From assembly GCF_014145675.1 (NCBI RefSeq), contig NZ_JACGZW010000006.1, positions 1-64,000 on the forward strand: 64,000 nt of DNA, written 5' to 3'. The stretch's first letter is position 1; each line of letters starts with the position of its first letter. The position numbers and the translations under genes were made by a program. Source of the DNA: Amycolatopsis dendrobii. Lineage in GTDB: Bacteria; Actinomycetota; Actinomycetes; Mycobacteriales; Pseudonocardiaceae. Under the pieces are notes generated by a model that saw only the letters and a list, made by a program, of their open reading frames with translations, searched no databases and had not been told where the DNA came from. Of this stretch, positions 52,075-61,555 are shown in pieces.

Positions 52075-55000
52075 ATGACCAACCCGTTGATCGCGCCGGT
52101 GAAGGATTCCACGACCGCGATGTCCGGGATTCCTTTGCTGGAGGACGCGACCGGCCTCAAGACCGCGATCGAGAGCAAGAACTGGGCGGCCGTCGCGATC
52201 GGGGCGGTGGGCACGGCGCTCGACGTGCTCACCGCGGTGATGGATCCGTTCGGCGCGATCTTCGCCGCGGGGGTCGGGTGGCTGATGGAGCATGTCGGGC
52301 CGCTCAAGGAGGCGCTGGACGCGCTCACGGGGAAGGCCGACGAGATCAAGTCCCAGGCGGAGACCTGGACGAATGTCGCCAAGGAGCTCGAGACCGTTTC
52401 GGTTGAGCTGACCGAGCTGGTCAAGAAGGATCTGCAGGACTGGAACGGCGAAGCGGCCGACACCTACCGCAAGAAGGCGGAAGACACCTCCGCGCTGATC
52501 GCCAGCGCGCAGAAGGGCAGCGAGGGCGCGGCGAGCGGCGTCAAGACCGCGGGCGAGATCGTCGCGGCGGTCCGGTCGCTGGTGCGGGACACGATCGCCG
52601 ATCTCGTCGGGCACCTGATCTCGTGGGCGTTGCAGGTCGTGTTCACGCTCGGGATCGGGATGGCCTGGGTCGTGCCGCAGGTGATTTCCGCGGTGGCGAA
52701 GACGGCGTCGAAGATCGGCCAGGTCACCACGAAGCTGGTGCAGGCGCTCAAGGCGTTGATCCCGCTGCTGAAGAAGGCCGGGACGTTGTTCGGCGACGCC
52801 GGCAAAGCGTTGAAGGGGCTCAAGAGCGGCAAGGGCGCGCCGACGCACGCGCCCAAGGACATCAACGTCAAGTCCGGGAAACCTAAGTCCAGCGCCAAAG
52901 ACGAAAGCACCGCGGCGTCCGGCGATCACAGCGGGAACACCGGTCAGCACGGCGGCGGCCACCACCAGTCGGACAAGCCCGAGGCGGGACCCGACGGGCC
53001 GAGCGGGGTCCGGGGCGGGCTGGACGGGCACACGTCGGCGTCCGGGGCACGCGGCGGGCAGGGCGGTGCGCGGTCGCTGGACGAGCAGGGCGAGAACTCG
53101 CGGTCGCTGGAAAAGATCTGCACCACCGGCGACCCGATCGACGTCGCGAGCGGGCAGATGGTGCTGACCGAGACCGACGCCGCGTTCCGCAGTGCGCTGC
53201 CGATGGTCTTCGAGCGCGCGCACTTCTCGGCCTTCCGCGCGGGCGGCTGGCTGGGCGGGGCTTGGGTGTCCACTTTGGACGAGCGGGTCGAGGTGCACGA
53301 CGACCAGGTGTGGTTCGCCGCCTCGGACGGGACCGTTCAGGTCTTCCCGCGGCCACGCGGCGACGAATGGGTGGCGGCCGAGCACGGGCCCGCGCGGTTC
53401 CTCGCCCAGGAACCCGGCGGCGGGTTCGTCATCGAGGACCGGGAACGGCAACGGGTTCTCACCTTCGAGCGCGGCACCAGGCAGATCCGGCCGATCCGCT
53501 CGATCGCCGACCGCAACGACGAGCACATCTACTTCGAGCGCGACCCGCGCGGCACGCCGATCGCGATGCGGCACAGCGGCGGCTACCGGATCGAGATCGC
53601 GACCGAGGGCGGGCTCGTCACCGGGCTGTCGACGGTCAGCGGCGACGGCGCCGAGGTGCACTTGGTCCGCTACGGCTACGTCAACGGCAACCTCACCGAG
53701 GTCACGAACGAATCCGGCCTCCCGTTCCGGTACGCCTACGACCGTTCGGGCCGGATCGAGGCCTGGACCGACCGCAACGGCGAGTGGTACCGCTTCCACT
53801 ACGACCCCTCCGGTCGGGTCGTGCGCACCGAGGGCTCCGGCGGCTGCCTCACCGTCACCATGGAATACGACCTGGTCAACCTGGTCACCCACGTCGTCGA
53901 TTCGCTGGGGCACCGCAGTGCCTTCCACCTGAACGAATCGGGCCAGCTCGTCCGCGAGGTCAACGCGCTCGGCGCCTCGCGCAGCTACGAATGGGACGCC
54001 CGCGACCGGCTGCTCAGCGAGACCGACGAGCTCGGCCGCACGCAGCGCTACCGCTACGACGAGCTGAACAACCTGATCGGCGCGCGCCGGCCGGACGGCA
54101 CGGAATGGTCCGTCGAACGCAACGAATTCGGCCAGCCGGTGCACCTGATCGAGGCGCCTGGCATCGAAACCCGGTGGGAGTACGACCAGCGCGGCAACGT
54201 GACCCGCCTCGTCGAACCCGGCGGCGGCGTCACGGTCTACACCTACGACGAGTGGGGTCACCTCGCGTCGGTGACCGATCCGGCGGGTGTGAAGCTGACC
54301 GTGGTGTCCGACGACGCGGGCAATCCGATCACGGTGACCGATCCGCACGGCGCGACGACCGCCTATCGCTACGACTGTTTCGGCAGGCTCTCCTCGACGG
54401 TCGACCCGACCGGCGCGGTCGAGGAATTCGGCTACACCGTCGACGGTTCGCTCGCCTGGCACCGCCGCGCGGACGGGTCCATGGAGGAATGGCATTACGA
54501 CGGCGAGGGCAACAACCGCCTGCACGCCGACGCGTCGTCCGCGATCACCCAGCAGGAAGTGACCCACTTCGACCTGGTCTCCGCCGAGATCCGGCCGGAC
54601 GGCACCCGGCTCGGATACTCCTACGACACCGAACTGCGGCTGACCGGCGTCACCAACGAACACGGCCAGGTCTGGCGCTACGAGTACGACCCGGCCGGAA
54701 ACCTCGTCCGCGAAACCGATTTCGGCGGGGCGTCCTCGACCTACCGCTACAACGCCGCCGGCGAGCTGACCGAGATCCGCAGCCAGTCCGGCGACGTCGT
54801 GACCATGCGGCGCGATCTGCGCGGCAACCTCGTCGAGGAGGTCGTCGAAGGGCCGTCCGGGACCGTGCGCACCCGGTTCGAGCACGACGTCCTCGGGCAG
54901 CTCGCCGCCGTCGACGACGGGACCACGCGCGTCGAGTACACCCGGGACGCGGCCGGTCGCGTGATCGCCGAGACGGTCAACGGGCGCACTCTCCGTTCCG

Positions 55001-57255
55001 AGTACGACAGCGCGGGCAACCTGGTCCGGCGGCAGACGCCGTCCGGAGCGGAAAGCGCTTGGGAGTACAGCGAAGCCGGCGAACTCGCCGCGCTGCACGC
55101 CGCGGGCCGGACGACCCGGTTCGAGTACGACCCGGCAGGCCGCGAGGTCCGCCGCACGTTCGGCCAGGGCGCGGCGGTCCTGCGCGCCTGGGACCCGGCC
55201 GGGCAGCTTTCCGGGCAGGCCGTGCGCGCCGCGTCCGGCGAACTGGGCCGGGACCGGCGCTACCACTACCGGCCCGACGGCCTTCCCGCCCGGATCGACG
55301 ACCAGACGTCCGGTTCGCGCTGGTTCACCCTCGACGTCCGGGGGCGGGTCACCTCGGTCCGCGCCGACGGCTGGAGCGAGCAGTACGCCTACGACGCGAC
55401 CGGACGGCTCGTCGACGCCGCCTGGCCCGCGCCGGAAGAGGAGGACCGGCTCGGCAGGCGCGCGGGCCCGGCTTCGGTGATCACCGAGGCGGGCGCGGTC
55501 CGCTACACCTACGACGACGCCGGACGGATGCTCACCCGCCGGCACGAGGACGGGCGGACCTGGGAGTACGCCTGGGGTCCGCTGGAACGCCTCGCCTCGG
55601 TCCGGGTCCCGGACGGCACCTCCTGGCGCTACTCCTACGACCCGCTCGGCCGCCGGATCCGCAAGGAGCACTTCGCCGCCGACGGGAAGACCTCGCTCGA
55701 ACGCGTCGACTTCGCCTGGGACGGCGACACTCTGGTCGAGGAAACCCGTACCGCCGACGGCACGGCCGAAACGACCGTGTGGGACTACGAACCGGATACC
55801 TTCCGGCCGCTGCTGCAACGCCGCCGTCCCGTTCCGGCGGACTCGCAGGACCGGATCGACGAGCAGTTCTTCGCCATCGTGGCCGAACCGTCCGGAACGC
55901 CGACCGAATTGCTCGACGACAACGGCGAAATCGTCTGGCACGCGCGCACCAGCCTGTTCGGCCTCGTGGTCGACGCGGCGGGGGAAACCGGGACGCCGCT
56001 GCGCTTCCAGGGCCAGTACTTCGACGCGGAAACCGGTCTGCATTACAACCTGCATCGCTACTACGACCCGGCGCTCGCCCGCTACGTCAGCCCCGACCCG
56101 ATCGGGCTGGCCGGCGGGCCGGACCCGCACGCCTACGTCAGCAACCCGCACGTCCTGGTCGACCCGCTCGGCCTCGCGGGCAGCAACTGCTCGAAGCGCA
56201 GTCCCAGTCCCGACCCGTACGACCGCGGTCCCAGCCTCACGCCGGACCCCGCCGGCCGCTCCCGGAAGCAGTCCCCCGGCGGGACTGTGTACGTGGAGCA
56301 CAAGAAATCCGGCCCGAAAGACCGGCGCACCCACTACGGGTACGCCAACCTCTCCCACAGCAGCAAGGCGATGCGGCCGATCTTCGAACGCAACGCGGTG
56401 TCCCCGCCGCCTTCCTTCAAGAAGCGCGGCGAGGACACCAAGTGGTACATGGACCCGAACCGGCGCTACCACACCCGCGACTACCAGGGAAACCCGACTG
56501 GGATCGTCAAGGGCCACAGCAATCTCGTCATGGGGCACAACCCCTCGGCCAGCACGCATTTCAACAAAGAGGGCTACAAGAACGACCGCCCGGCGAACAA
56601 GGCGCACAACGCCGACCCCAACTCGTTCGGCTGGCTCGAGAAGCGCGCCAACTCCAACGCCAGCGGCGGCAAGGAACCGCGCTACCGGGACACGACCCCG
56701 AGCAATGGCGCGAACGAGGTGTGGTGGAAGAAGGGCACCCCCGGCTACCGCGGAAACCCGGTCGCGGACTGGGTTCCCGAGGTCAAGACCGTGAAGCCGA
56801 GCAGCAGCAGCTACGGCGGCAGCAGCCACTCCGGCGGCTACGGCGGCGGCGGGTACTCCGGCGGCAGCGGGCACCACAGCTACAGCGGCGGGCACGCCGG
56901 GTCGTCCTCGAGTTCGGCGCCTTACATCCGAACCGTTCAGCCGCCGAGCAGCAGCCACTACAGCAGCAGCTACCACCCGAGCGGCGGCTATCCCGGCGGC
57001 AGCAGCAGTTACTACCCGAGCAGCAGCAGCCATTCCAGCAGTAGCTACTACCCGAGCGGCAGCGGTCGCAACGGCACCCAATACGTCTACGGGCCCAGCA
57101 CCAGCAGCCACTACGGCAGCAGCTACGGAGGCGGACACAGCAGCAGCCACGGCGGCACCGGCACTTACGGGAGCAGCAGCTACGGAGGCGGTTACGGCGG
57201 CAGCTCCAGCAAGCGGAAGTACGACTCGGACGACGACCTCTACGGAGCCGACTGA
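52075..57255 (+). CDS. WXG/DUF6531/RHS-repeat polymorphic toxin-like protein with Ser/Gly/Tyr-rich tail
   Basis: A 1,726-residue protein. Residues ~1-145 form a helical WXG100-like head (W-N-G at 123-125), followed by hydrophobic helices (about 182-210), pointing to ESX (type VII) or envelope-associated export. A Gly/Ser/His-rich linker leads to a DUF6531-type domain from 349 (CTTGDPIDVASGQMVLTETD). About twenty YD repeats (~520-1280) build the RHS shell. The RHS core signature YDPALARYVSPDP ... VDPLGL ends near 1367. A variable C-terminal domain (1368-1573) has the motif VMGHNP (H1488) and a later YRDTTPSN, loosely like HNH/GH-E nucleases. Residues 1574-1726 are a low-complexity Ser/Gly/Tyr/His tail. 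MTNPLIAP is the family start; ATG 52063 is an alternative. No immunity gene follows. Confidence 0.9.
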   Translation: MTNPLIAPVKDSTTAMSGIPLLEDATGLKTAIESKNWAAVAIGAVGTALDVLTAVMDPFGAIFAAGVGWLMEHVGPLKEALDALTGKADEIKSQAETWTNVAKELETVSVELTELVKKDLQDWNGEAADTYRKKAEDTSALIASAQKGSEGAASGVKTAGEIVAAVRSLVRDTIADLVGHLISWALQVVFTLGIGMAWVVPQVISAVAKTASKIGQVTTKLVQALKALIPLLKKAGTLFGDAGKALKGLKSGKGAPTHAPKDINVKSGKPKSSAKDESTAASGDHSGNTGQHGGGHHQSDKPEAGPDGPSGVRGGLDGHTSASGARGGQGGARSLDEQGENSRSLEKICTTGDPIDVASGQMVLTETDAAFRSALPMVFERAHFSAFRAGGWLGGAWVSTLDERVEVHDDQVWFAASDGTVQVFPRPRGDEWVAAEHGPARFLAQEPGGGFVIEDRERQRVLTFERGTRQIRPIRSIADRNDEHIYFERDPRGTPIAMRHSGGYRIEIATEGGLVTGLSTVSGDGAEVHLVRYGYVNGNLTEVTNESGLPFRYAYDRSGRIEAWTDRNGEWYRFHYDPSGRVVRTEGSGGCLTVTMEYDLVNLVTHVVDSLGHRSAFHLNESGQLVREVNALGASRSYEWDARDRLLSETDELGRTQRYRYDELNNLIGARRPDGTEWSVERNEFGQPVHLIEAPGIETRWEYDQRGNVTRLVEPGGGVTVYTYDEWGHLASVTDPAGVKLTVVSDDAGNPITVTDPHGATTAYRYDCFGRLSSTVDPTGAVEEFGYTVDGSLAWHRRADGSMEEWHYDGEGNNRLHADASSAITQQEVTHFDLVSAEIRPDGTRLGYSYDTELRLTGVTNEHGQVWRYEYDPAGNLVRETDFGGASSTYRYNAAGELTEIRSQSGDVVTMRRDLRGNLVEEVVEGPSGTVRTRFEHDVLGQLAAVDDGTTRVEYTRDAAGRVIAETVNGRTLRSEYDSAGNLVRRQTPSGAESAWEYSEAGELAALHAAGRTTRFEYDPAGREVRRTFGQGAAVLRAWDPAGQLSGQAVRAASGELGRDRRYHYRPDGLPARIDDQTSGSRWFTLDVRGRVTSVRADGWSEQYAYDATGRLVDAAWPAPEEEDRLGRRAGPASVITEAGAVRYTYDDAGRMLTRRHEDGRTWEYAWGPLERLASVRVPDGTSWRYSYDPLGRRIRKEHFAADGKTSLERVDFAWDGDTLVEETRTADGTAETTVWDYEPDTFRPLLQRRRPVPADSQDRIDEQFFAIVAEPSGTPTELLDDNGEIVWHARTSLFGLVVDAAGETGTPLRFQGQYFDAETGLHYNLHRYYDPALARYVSPDPIGLAGGPDPHAYVSNPHVLVDPLGLAGSNCSKRSPSPDPYDRGPSLTPDPAGRSRKQSPGGTVYVEHKKSGPKDRRTHYGYANLSHSSKAMRPIFERNAVSPPPSFKKRGEDTKWYMDPNRRYHTRDYQGNPTGIVKGHSNLVMGHNPSASTHFNKEGYKNDRPANKAHNADPNSFGWLEKRANSNASGGKEPRYRDTTPSNGANEVWWKKGTPGYRGNPVADWVPEVKTVKPSSSSYGGSSHSGGYGGGGYSGGSGHHSYSGGHAGSSSSSAPYIRTVQPPSSSHYSSSYHPSGGYPGGSSSYYPSSSSHSSSSYYPSGSGRNGTQYVYGPSTSSHYGSSYGGGHSSSHGGTGTYGSSSYGGGYGGSSSKRKYDSDDDLYGAD

Positions 57256-57269
57256 CCACGACAAGCGAA

Positions 57270-57300
57270 GCGGCGGGGCCGGAATTCCCGGCCCCGCCGC
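57270..57300. terminator. Bidirectional hairpin between the RHS gene and recG
   Basis: A 13-bp perfect stem, GCGGCGGGGCCGG (57270-57282) with 57288-57300, has loop AATTC. It sits 15 bases past the RHS stop and 12 bases past the convergent recG stop. Confidence 0.8.
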
Positions 57301-57311
57301 CGCGAAAGGGG

Positions 57312-59465
57312 TCAGCTCTTCTCCAGGTACTCCGCCCGCTCCAGGTCGACCACGTCCGCCACCATCTGCGCCAGGCCCGGCAGCGACTTCAGCTCCGGAT
57401 CGCCCGTCACGATCTCCTGAGCCTGCTCCCGCGCCTCAGTGATCACATCCTCGTCCCGCAGCAACGACAGCAGCTTCAGCCCAGACCGCTTGCCCGACTG
57501 CGCCGCGCCGAGAATGTCGCCTTCCCGGCGCAATTCCAGGTCCAATCGGGACAGTTCGAAACCGTCCGTTGTGGACTCGACCGCGGCCAGCCGTTCGCGC
57601 GTGGAAGTACCGTCCAGGGTTTCCGTCACCAGCAAGCACAATCCGGGCACACTCCCCCGGCCGACCCGGCCGCGCAGCTGATGCAGCTGGCTCACGCCGA
57701 AGCGGTCGGCGTCGAGGATGACCATCGCCGTCGCGTTGGGGACGTTCACGCCGACCTCGACCACGGTCGTCGCGACCAGCACCTCGACCTTCCCGGCGCC
57801 GAACGCCTGCATGACGGCGTCCTTCTCGTCCGTCGGCATCCGGCCGTGCAGGGCGGCGATCTTCAAGCCCTTCAACGCGCCGTTGGCGAGGTCCGGCGCG
57901 ACGTCCAGCACCGCGAGCGGCGGCCGCTTGTCGCTCTTGTCCGACGGCGGTTCGTCGCCGATCCGCGGGCACACGACGTAGGCCTGGTGCCCCTTGCCGA
58001 CTTCCTCGCTGACCCGCTGCCACACCCGGTCGAACCACGCGGGCTTCTCCGCGACCGGCACGACCGTCGTCTTGATCGGCGAACGGCCGACCGGCATTTC
58101 GCGCAGCGCGGAGATTTCCAAGTCGCCGTAGACCGTCATGGCGACCGTGCGCGGGATCGGCGTCGCCGTCATGACCAGCACGTGCGGGCTCGTCGAATCG
58201 GCTCCGCGCGAACGCAACGCGTCCCGTTGCTCGACGCCGAACCGGTGCTGTTCGTCCACGACCACGAGCCCGAGGTCGGCGAACTGCACGGTGTCCTGGA
58301 TCAGCGCGTGCGTGCCGACGACGATGCCCGCCTCGCCGCTTACCGTCTCCAGCAACGCTTTCTTGCGTTCCTTCGCGCCCATCGACCCGGTGAGCAGCGT
58401 GATCCGGGTCGAGTTCTCGGCCGCGCCGAGTTCGCCCGCCATGCCGATGTCGCCGAGCATTTCGCGCAGCGAGCGCGCGTGCTGCGCGGCGAGTACCTCG
58501 GTGGGCGCGAGCATCGCCGCCTGGCGCCCGGAGTCGACGACCTGGAGCATCGCCCGCAGCGCGACCACGGTCTTGCCGGAACCGACCTCGCCCTGCAGCA
58601 GCCGGTTCATCGGATGCTCGGTCGACAGGTCGGCCGCGATCTCGTCGCCGATCGCGCGCTGGCCCGCGGTGAGGTCGAACGGCAGCCGCTTGTCGAACGC
58701 GTCCAGCAGGCCGCCGTCGACGTGCGGGCTCGCCTTCGCCGGACGCGACACCGCGGAATGCCGTCGCTGCGCGAAAATCAGCTGCACGGCCATCGCTTCG
58801 TCCCACTTGAGCCGATGCCGCGACGTCTCCAGGTGCGCCCAGTCCTCCGGGCGGTGGATGCCGCGCAGCGCGCGCTCGAGGCCGGGCAGTCCGTGCCGTT
58901 TGCGCAGCTCCTCGGGCATCGGGTCCTCGCCGACCTCCAGCACGTCCAGCACCTGCCGCACGCATTTGGCGATCGACCAGGTCGGCATGCCTTGCGCCGC
59001 CGGGTAAACCGGGATGATCTCGGCGAGGAAGTTGTCGACCGCCTCGGCCTCGCGTTCGGCGTCGAGCAGTTCGTACTCCGGGTTGGCCAGCTGCAGCGTG
59101 TCCCGGAACGCGGTGACCTTGCCCGCGAACAGCCCGGTCTTGCCGGGGGCCAGCTCCTTCTCGCGCCACGCCTGGTTGAAGAACGCGCACGCGAGCCGCC
59201 GCTTGCCGTCGGTGATCACCATGTCGAGGATGGTGCCGTTGCGGGATTTCATCCGCCGCTTGCTGATCTTCTCGATCCGCGCCAGCACGGTCGCGTGCTC
59301 GCCGAGCTCCAGCCCGGCGATGTCGGTCAGCTCGCCGCGTTCGGCGTAGCGGCGCGGATAGTGGCGCAGCAGATCCGAAACCGTCTCGATGTCGAGCGCG
59401 CTCGAGAGCGCCTTCGCCGTTTTCGCGCCCAGCAGCAGCGGGAGCTTGTCGCGAAGCCCGGCCAT
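57312..59465 (-). CDS. recG: ATP-dependent DNA helicase RecG
   Basis: A 717-residue fork-reversal and branch-migration helicase. The N-terminal wedge/OB domain includes VSDLLRHYPRRYAERGELTD. The motor motifs are GEVGSGKTVVALRAML (Walker A), VVDEQHRFGVEQR (DExH), MTATPIPRTVAMTVYGDL and QLRGRVGRG. The ATG lies two bases after the TAA of the DAK-domain gene. The same gene pair is found in M. tuberculosis (Rv2974c-recG). Confidence 0.97.
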   Translation of the reverse strand: MAGLRDKLPLLLGAKTAKALSSALDIETVSDLLRHYPRRYAERGELTDIAGLELGEHATVLARIEKISKRRMKSRNGTILDMVITDGKRRLACAFFNQAWREKELAPGKTGLFAGKVTAFRDTLQLANPEYELLDAEREAEAVDNFLAEIIPVYPAAQGMPTWSIAKCVRQVLDVLEVGEDPMPEELRKRHGLPGLERALRGIHRPEDWAHLETSRHRLKWDEAMAVQLIFAQRRHSAVSRPAKASPHVDGGLLDAFDKRLPFDLTAGQRAIGDEIAADLSTEHPMNRLLQGEVGSGKTVVALRAMLQVVDSGRQAAMLAPTEVLAAQHARSLREMLGDIGMAGELGAAENSTRITLLTGSMGAKERKKALLETVSGEAGIVVGTHALIQDTVQFADLGLVVVDEQHRFGVEQRDALRSRGADSTSPHVLVMTATPIPRTVAMTVYGDLEISALREMPVGRSPIKTTVVPVAEKPAWFDRVWQRVSEEVGKGHQAYVVCPRIGDEPPSDKSDKRPPLAVLDVAPDLANGALKGLKIAALHGRMPTDEKDAVMQAFGAGKVEVLVATTVVEVGVNVPNATAMVILDADRFGVSQLHQLRGRVGRGSVPGLCLLVTETLDGTSTRERLAAVESTTDGFELSRLDLELRREGDILGAAQSGKRSGLKLLSLLRDEDVITEAREQAQEIVTGDPELKSLPGLAQMVADVVDLERAEYLEKS

Positions 59466-59467
59466 GA

Positions 59468-61054
59468 TTATTCGACCCCCATCAGCAGCACAGCGTCGCT
59501 TTGACCGCCGGCGTAACTCGTCAACTCCACCTCGGGGTGCTCCAGCCGCAGTTGTTCGGCGAGCTCGGCGGCCACCCTCGGCGGAGCGTCCGCCCCGCTC
59601 AGGACGGTGACCAGCTCGCCGCCGAGCGCCAGCATCCGGTTCAGCACGCTGACCGCGGCCGCGACGAGATTCGTCGCCGACGCCGGGGCGGGCTCGATCA
59701 GCACCACCTCGTCGTCGACAAGGCCGATCACGTCGCCGGACTGGGCCCGGCCCACCCAGGTTAGCGACTCCTCGTGCGCGATCCGCAGCTCGCCACGCCT
59801 CGTCGCGCCCGCCGCCTCGGCCATCGCGACCACGTCGTCGTTGACCCGGCGTTCGCTGTCGTGCACCGCGAGCGCGGCCAGCACCTGCACCGGCGACACG
59901 CACGGGATCACCACGACATCGCGCTCGCCCGCCATCGGATGCCCGGCAGCGGCGTCGGCGGCCGCGGTGAGATCCGGTCCGCCCGGCAGCACGCTCAGGT
60001 GCTGTCCGGCCGCCTCGTTGAACAGCCCGATCATGTCCTCGACGCTGGGAGTCTCGCCCTCGGGCACCGCCAGCACCGCGACGCCCTCGGCCCGCAGCAG
60101 TTCGGCGAGCCCGCCGCCGCGCACCACCGCGACCACGGACCGGTCGATGCCGCCACCCGGTTCGATCGGCGTCGGCGTGATCAGCGGTTCGACCCGGATC
60201 TTTCGCGGCCTGCCCAGCTGCAGCCCGGCTTCGATGGCCGCGCCGATGTCCGCGCAATGGACGTGCACCGCGTGGCTGCCCGAACCGTCGCCCGCCACGG
60301 TCACGCTGTCGCCGAACCCGCTCAGTTCCTTCCGCAACGCCGGCAGCCGGGCCTCGTCGACCTCGTCCAGCAGGTACATGACCTCCCACGCGTACGGCAC
60401 CTGCTCCGGCAGCGAAGCGACCGCCTTCAGGTCATGCCCGGGCTCCTCGGTTTCGCCGGTGATCACGCCCGCCAGCGCGTCGAGCACCGCGACCAGCCCG
60501 CGGCCCCCGGCGTCGACGACTCCCGCCTTGGCCAGCGCGGGCAGCTGCTTGGGCGTCTCCTCCAAGGCCGCTGCGGCCACGGTGACGACCTCGCGCGCGA
60601 CCTCGGGCAACGTCCGTGCCGTGCCTCGAACAGCAGCGGCCACGGCGTGCAGCACGGTCAGCATCGTCCCGGCGACCGGCCTGCTGACCGCGCCCGTGGC
60701 GACCTGGTCCGCGTGCCCGAGTGCCGCGGCGAGACCCGATCCGTCGAGCTCGCCGCCGGTGGCCGCCCAGTCGGCCATCCCCCGCACGACCTGGGACAGG
60801 ATCACGCCCGAGTTGCCCCGCGCGTGCGCCACCGCCCCGCGCGCCAGTACCGCCAGCGCCTCCGCCGCGCCGGCCGGTTCCGCGCCGTCGAGCGCCTCGT
60901 GCGCGCCGGTCATCGTGTACAGCAGGTTGGAGCCGGTGTCGGAGTCCGCGACCGGGTAGACGTTGATGCCGTCGATGGCCGTGCGCAGCCTGTCCAAGCT
61001 GCGCACAGAGGCCGCCGCCCAGCCCGACACCGCCGCCGCGTCCAGCACCCGCAC
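59468..61054 (-). CDS. DAK-domain protein (FakA/YloV-like kinase component)
   Basis: A 528-residue protein. An N-terminal DhaL-type nucleotide-binding domain carries [18 protein letters not shown] (the metal-binding Asp triad) and GARGNSG-like [17 protein letters not shown] middle domain and a C-terminal DegV-like half follow. Family members such as FakA phosphorylate fatty acids with a FakB partner; no FakB is nearby. The GTG at 61054 is chosen because AGGAGG lies seven bases upstream; an earlier in-frame start has no such site. Operon with recG. Confidence 0.9.
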   Translation of the reverse strand: MRVLDAAAVSGWAAASVRSLDRLRTAIDGINVYPVADSDTGSNLLYTMTGAHEALDGAEPAGAAEALAVLARGAVAHARGNSGVILSQVVRGMADWAATGGELDGSGLAAALGHADQVATGAVSRPVAGTMLTVLHAVAAAVRGTARTLPEVAREVVTVAAAALEETPKQLPALAKAGVVDAGGRGLVAVLDALAGVITGETEEPGHDLKAVASLPEQVPYAWEVMYLLDEVDEARLPALRKELSGFGDSVTVAGDGSGSHAVHVHCADIGAAIEAGLQLGRPRKIRVEPLITPTPIEPGGGIDRSVVAVVRGGGLAELLRAEGVAVLAVPEGETPSVEDMIGLFNEAAGQHLSVLPGGPDLTAAADAAAGHPMAGERDVVVIPCVSPVQVLAALAVHDSERRVNDDVVAMAEAAGATRRGELRIAHEESLTWVGRAQSGDVIGLVDDEVVLIEPAPASATNLVAAAVSVLNRMLALGGELVTVLSGADAPPRVAAELAEQLRLEHPEVELTSYAGGQSDAVLLMGVE

Positions 61055-61188
61055 CCCGTAACCTCCTAGCCGGTCCCCGCGAGGGTAACGACCCCGCGGC
61101 AAGGCCCCCGAGACCACTCGTTACTATGGTCGAGTTGCCCGGCACGTTCGGGCGCGCATTCTTTGTCCCATATCCAGAGGAGTTCGAC

Positions 61189-61380
61189 GTGGCTGCCGTG
61201 TGCGACGTCTGTGGCAAGGGACCCGGCTTCGGCAAGTCGGTCTCGCACTCCCACCGGCGTACCAACCGCCGGTGGAACCCGAACATCCAGGTTGTGCACG
61301 CGAAGGTCGGCGTGTCCCAGCGCAAGCGCCTGAACGCCTGCACCTCGTGCATCAAGGCCGGCAAGGTCGTCCGAGGCTGA
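61189..61380 (+). CDS. rpmB: 50S ribosomal protein L28
   Basis: A 63-residue ribosomal protein ([42 protein letters not shown]). It has a C-x2-C pair at each end, the zinc-binding (C+) form of L28. The GTG start follows AGAGGAG. It is divergent from the DAK-domain gene, an arrangement shared with other actinobacteria. Confidence 0.97.
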   Translation: MAAVCDVCGKGPGFGKSVSHSHRRTNRRWNPNIQVVHAKVGVSQRKRLNACTSCIKAGKVVRG

Positions 61381-61396
61381 ACGCAGTTGTGAAGGT

Positions 61397-61430
61397 GGCG
61401 AGTGCTCGCGGAGAGCGCTCGCCATTTTTC
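61397..61430 (+). terminator. Rho-independent terminator of rpmB
   Basis: GGCGAGTGCTC (61397-61407) pairs with GAGCGCTCGCC (61413-61423) with one wobble, followed by ATTTTTC. It starts 16 bases past the rpmB stop. Confidence 0.92.
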
Positions 61431-61446
61431 TGCGTTCAGGTGTCTT

Positions 61447-61499
61447 CCGGGGGTCGAACCCCCGGGCCCCCGCCAGGGGGCAAGCCCCCTGGACCCCCC
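61447..61499. repeat. G/C-run double-hairpin element
   Basis: Two 8-bp stems stand side by side: CCGGGGGT-CGA-ACCCCCGG (61447-61465) and CCAGGGGG-CAAG-CCCCCTGG (61473-61492), ending in CCCCCC. Four C5/C6 runs make a G-quadruplex possible on the minus strand. Elements of this look occur repeatedly in actinomycete intergenic regions; I see one copy here. Confidence 0.6.
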
Positions 61500-61520
61500 G
61501 CGTGAGTCACCTTGGGATTG

Positions 61521-61554
61521 AAGGGGCGAGTGCTTCGGCACCCGCCCCTTTTTC
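61521..61554. terminator. Terminator between rpmB and the convergent hydrolase gene
   Basis: AAGGGGCGAGTGC (61521-61533) pairs with 61537-61550 with one mismatch, followed by TTTC on the plus strand. The hydrolase stop is 2 bases further on, so it can serve both directions. Confidence 0.75.
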
Positions 61555-61555
61555 G

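Noticed and set aside
52024-57264. A 1,746-codon open frame antisense to the RHS gene.
   Set aside because: It mirrors high-GC codon bias of the sense gene. It has no conserved domains, and the sense strand has clear RHS motifs.
50623-57311. Genomic island or prophage around the RHS gene.
   Set aside because: No integrase, attachment repeats, transposase or tRNA boundary is visible, and recG and rpmB follow in core order.
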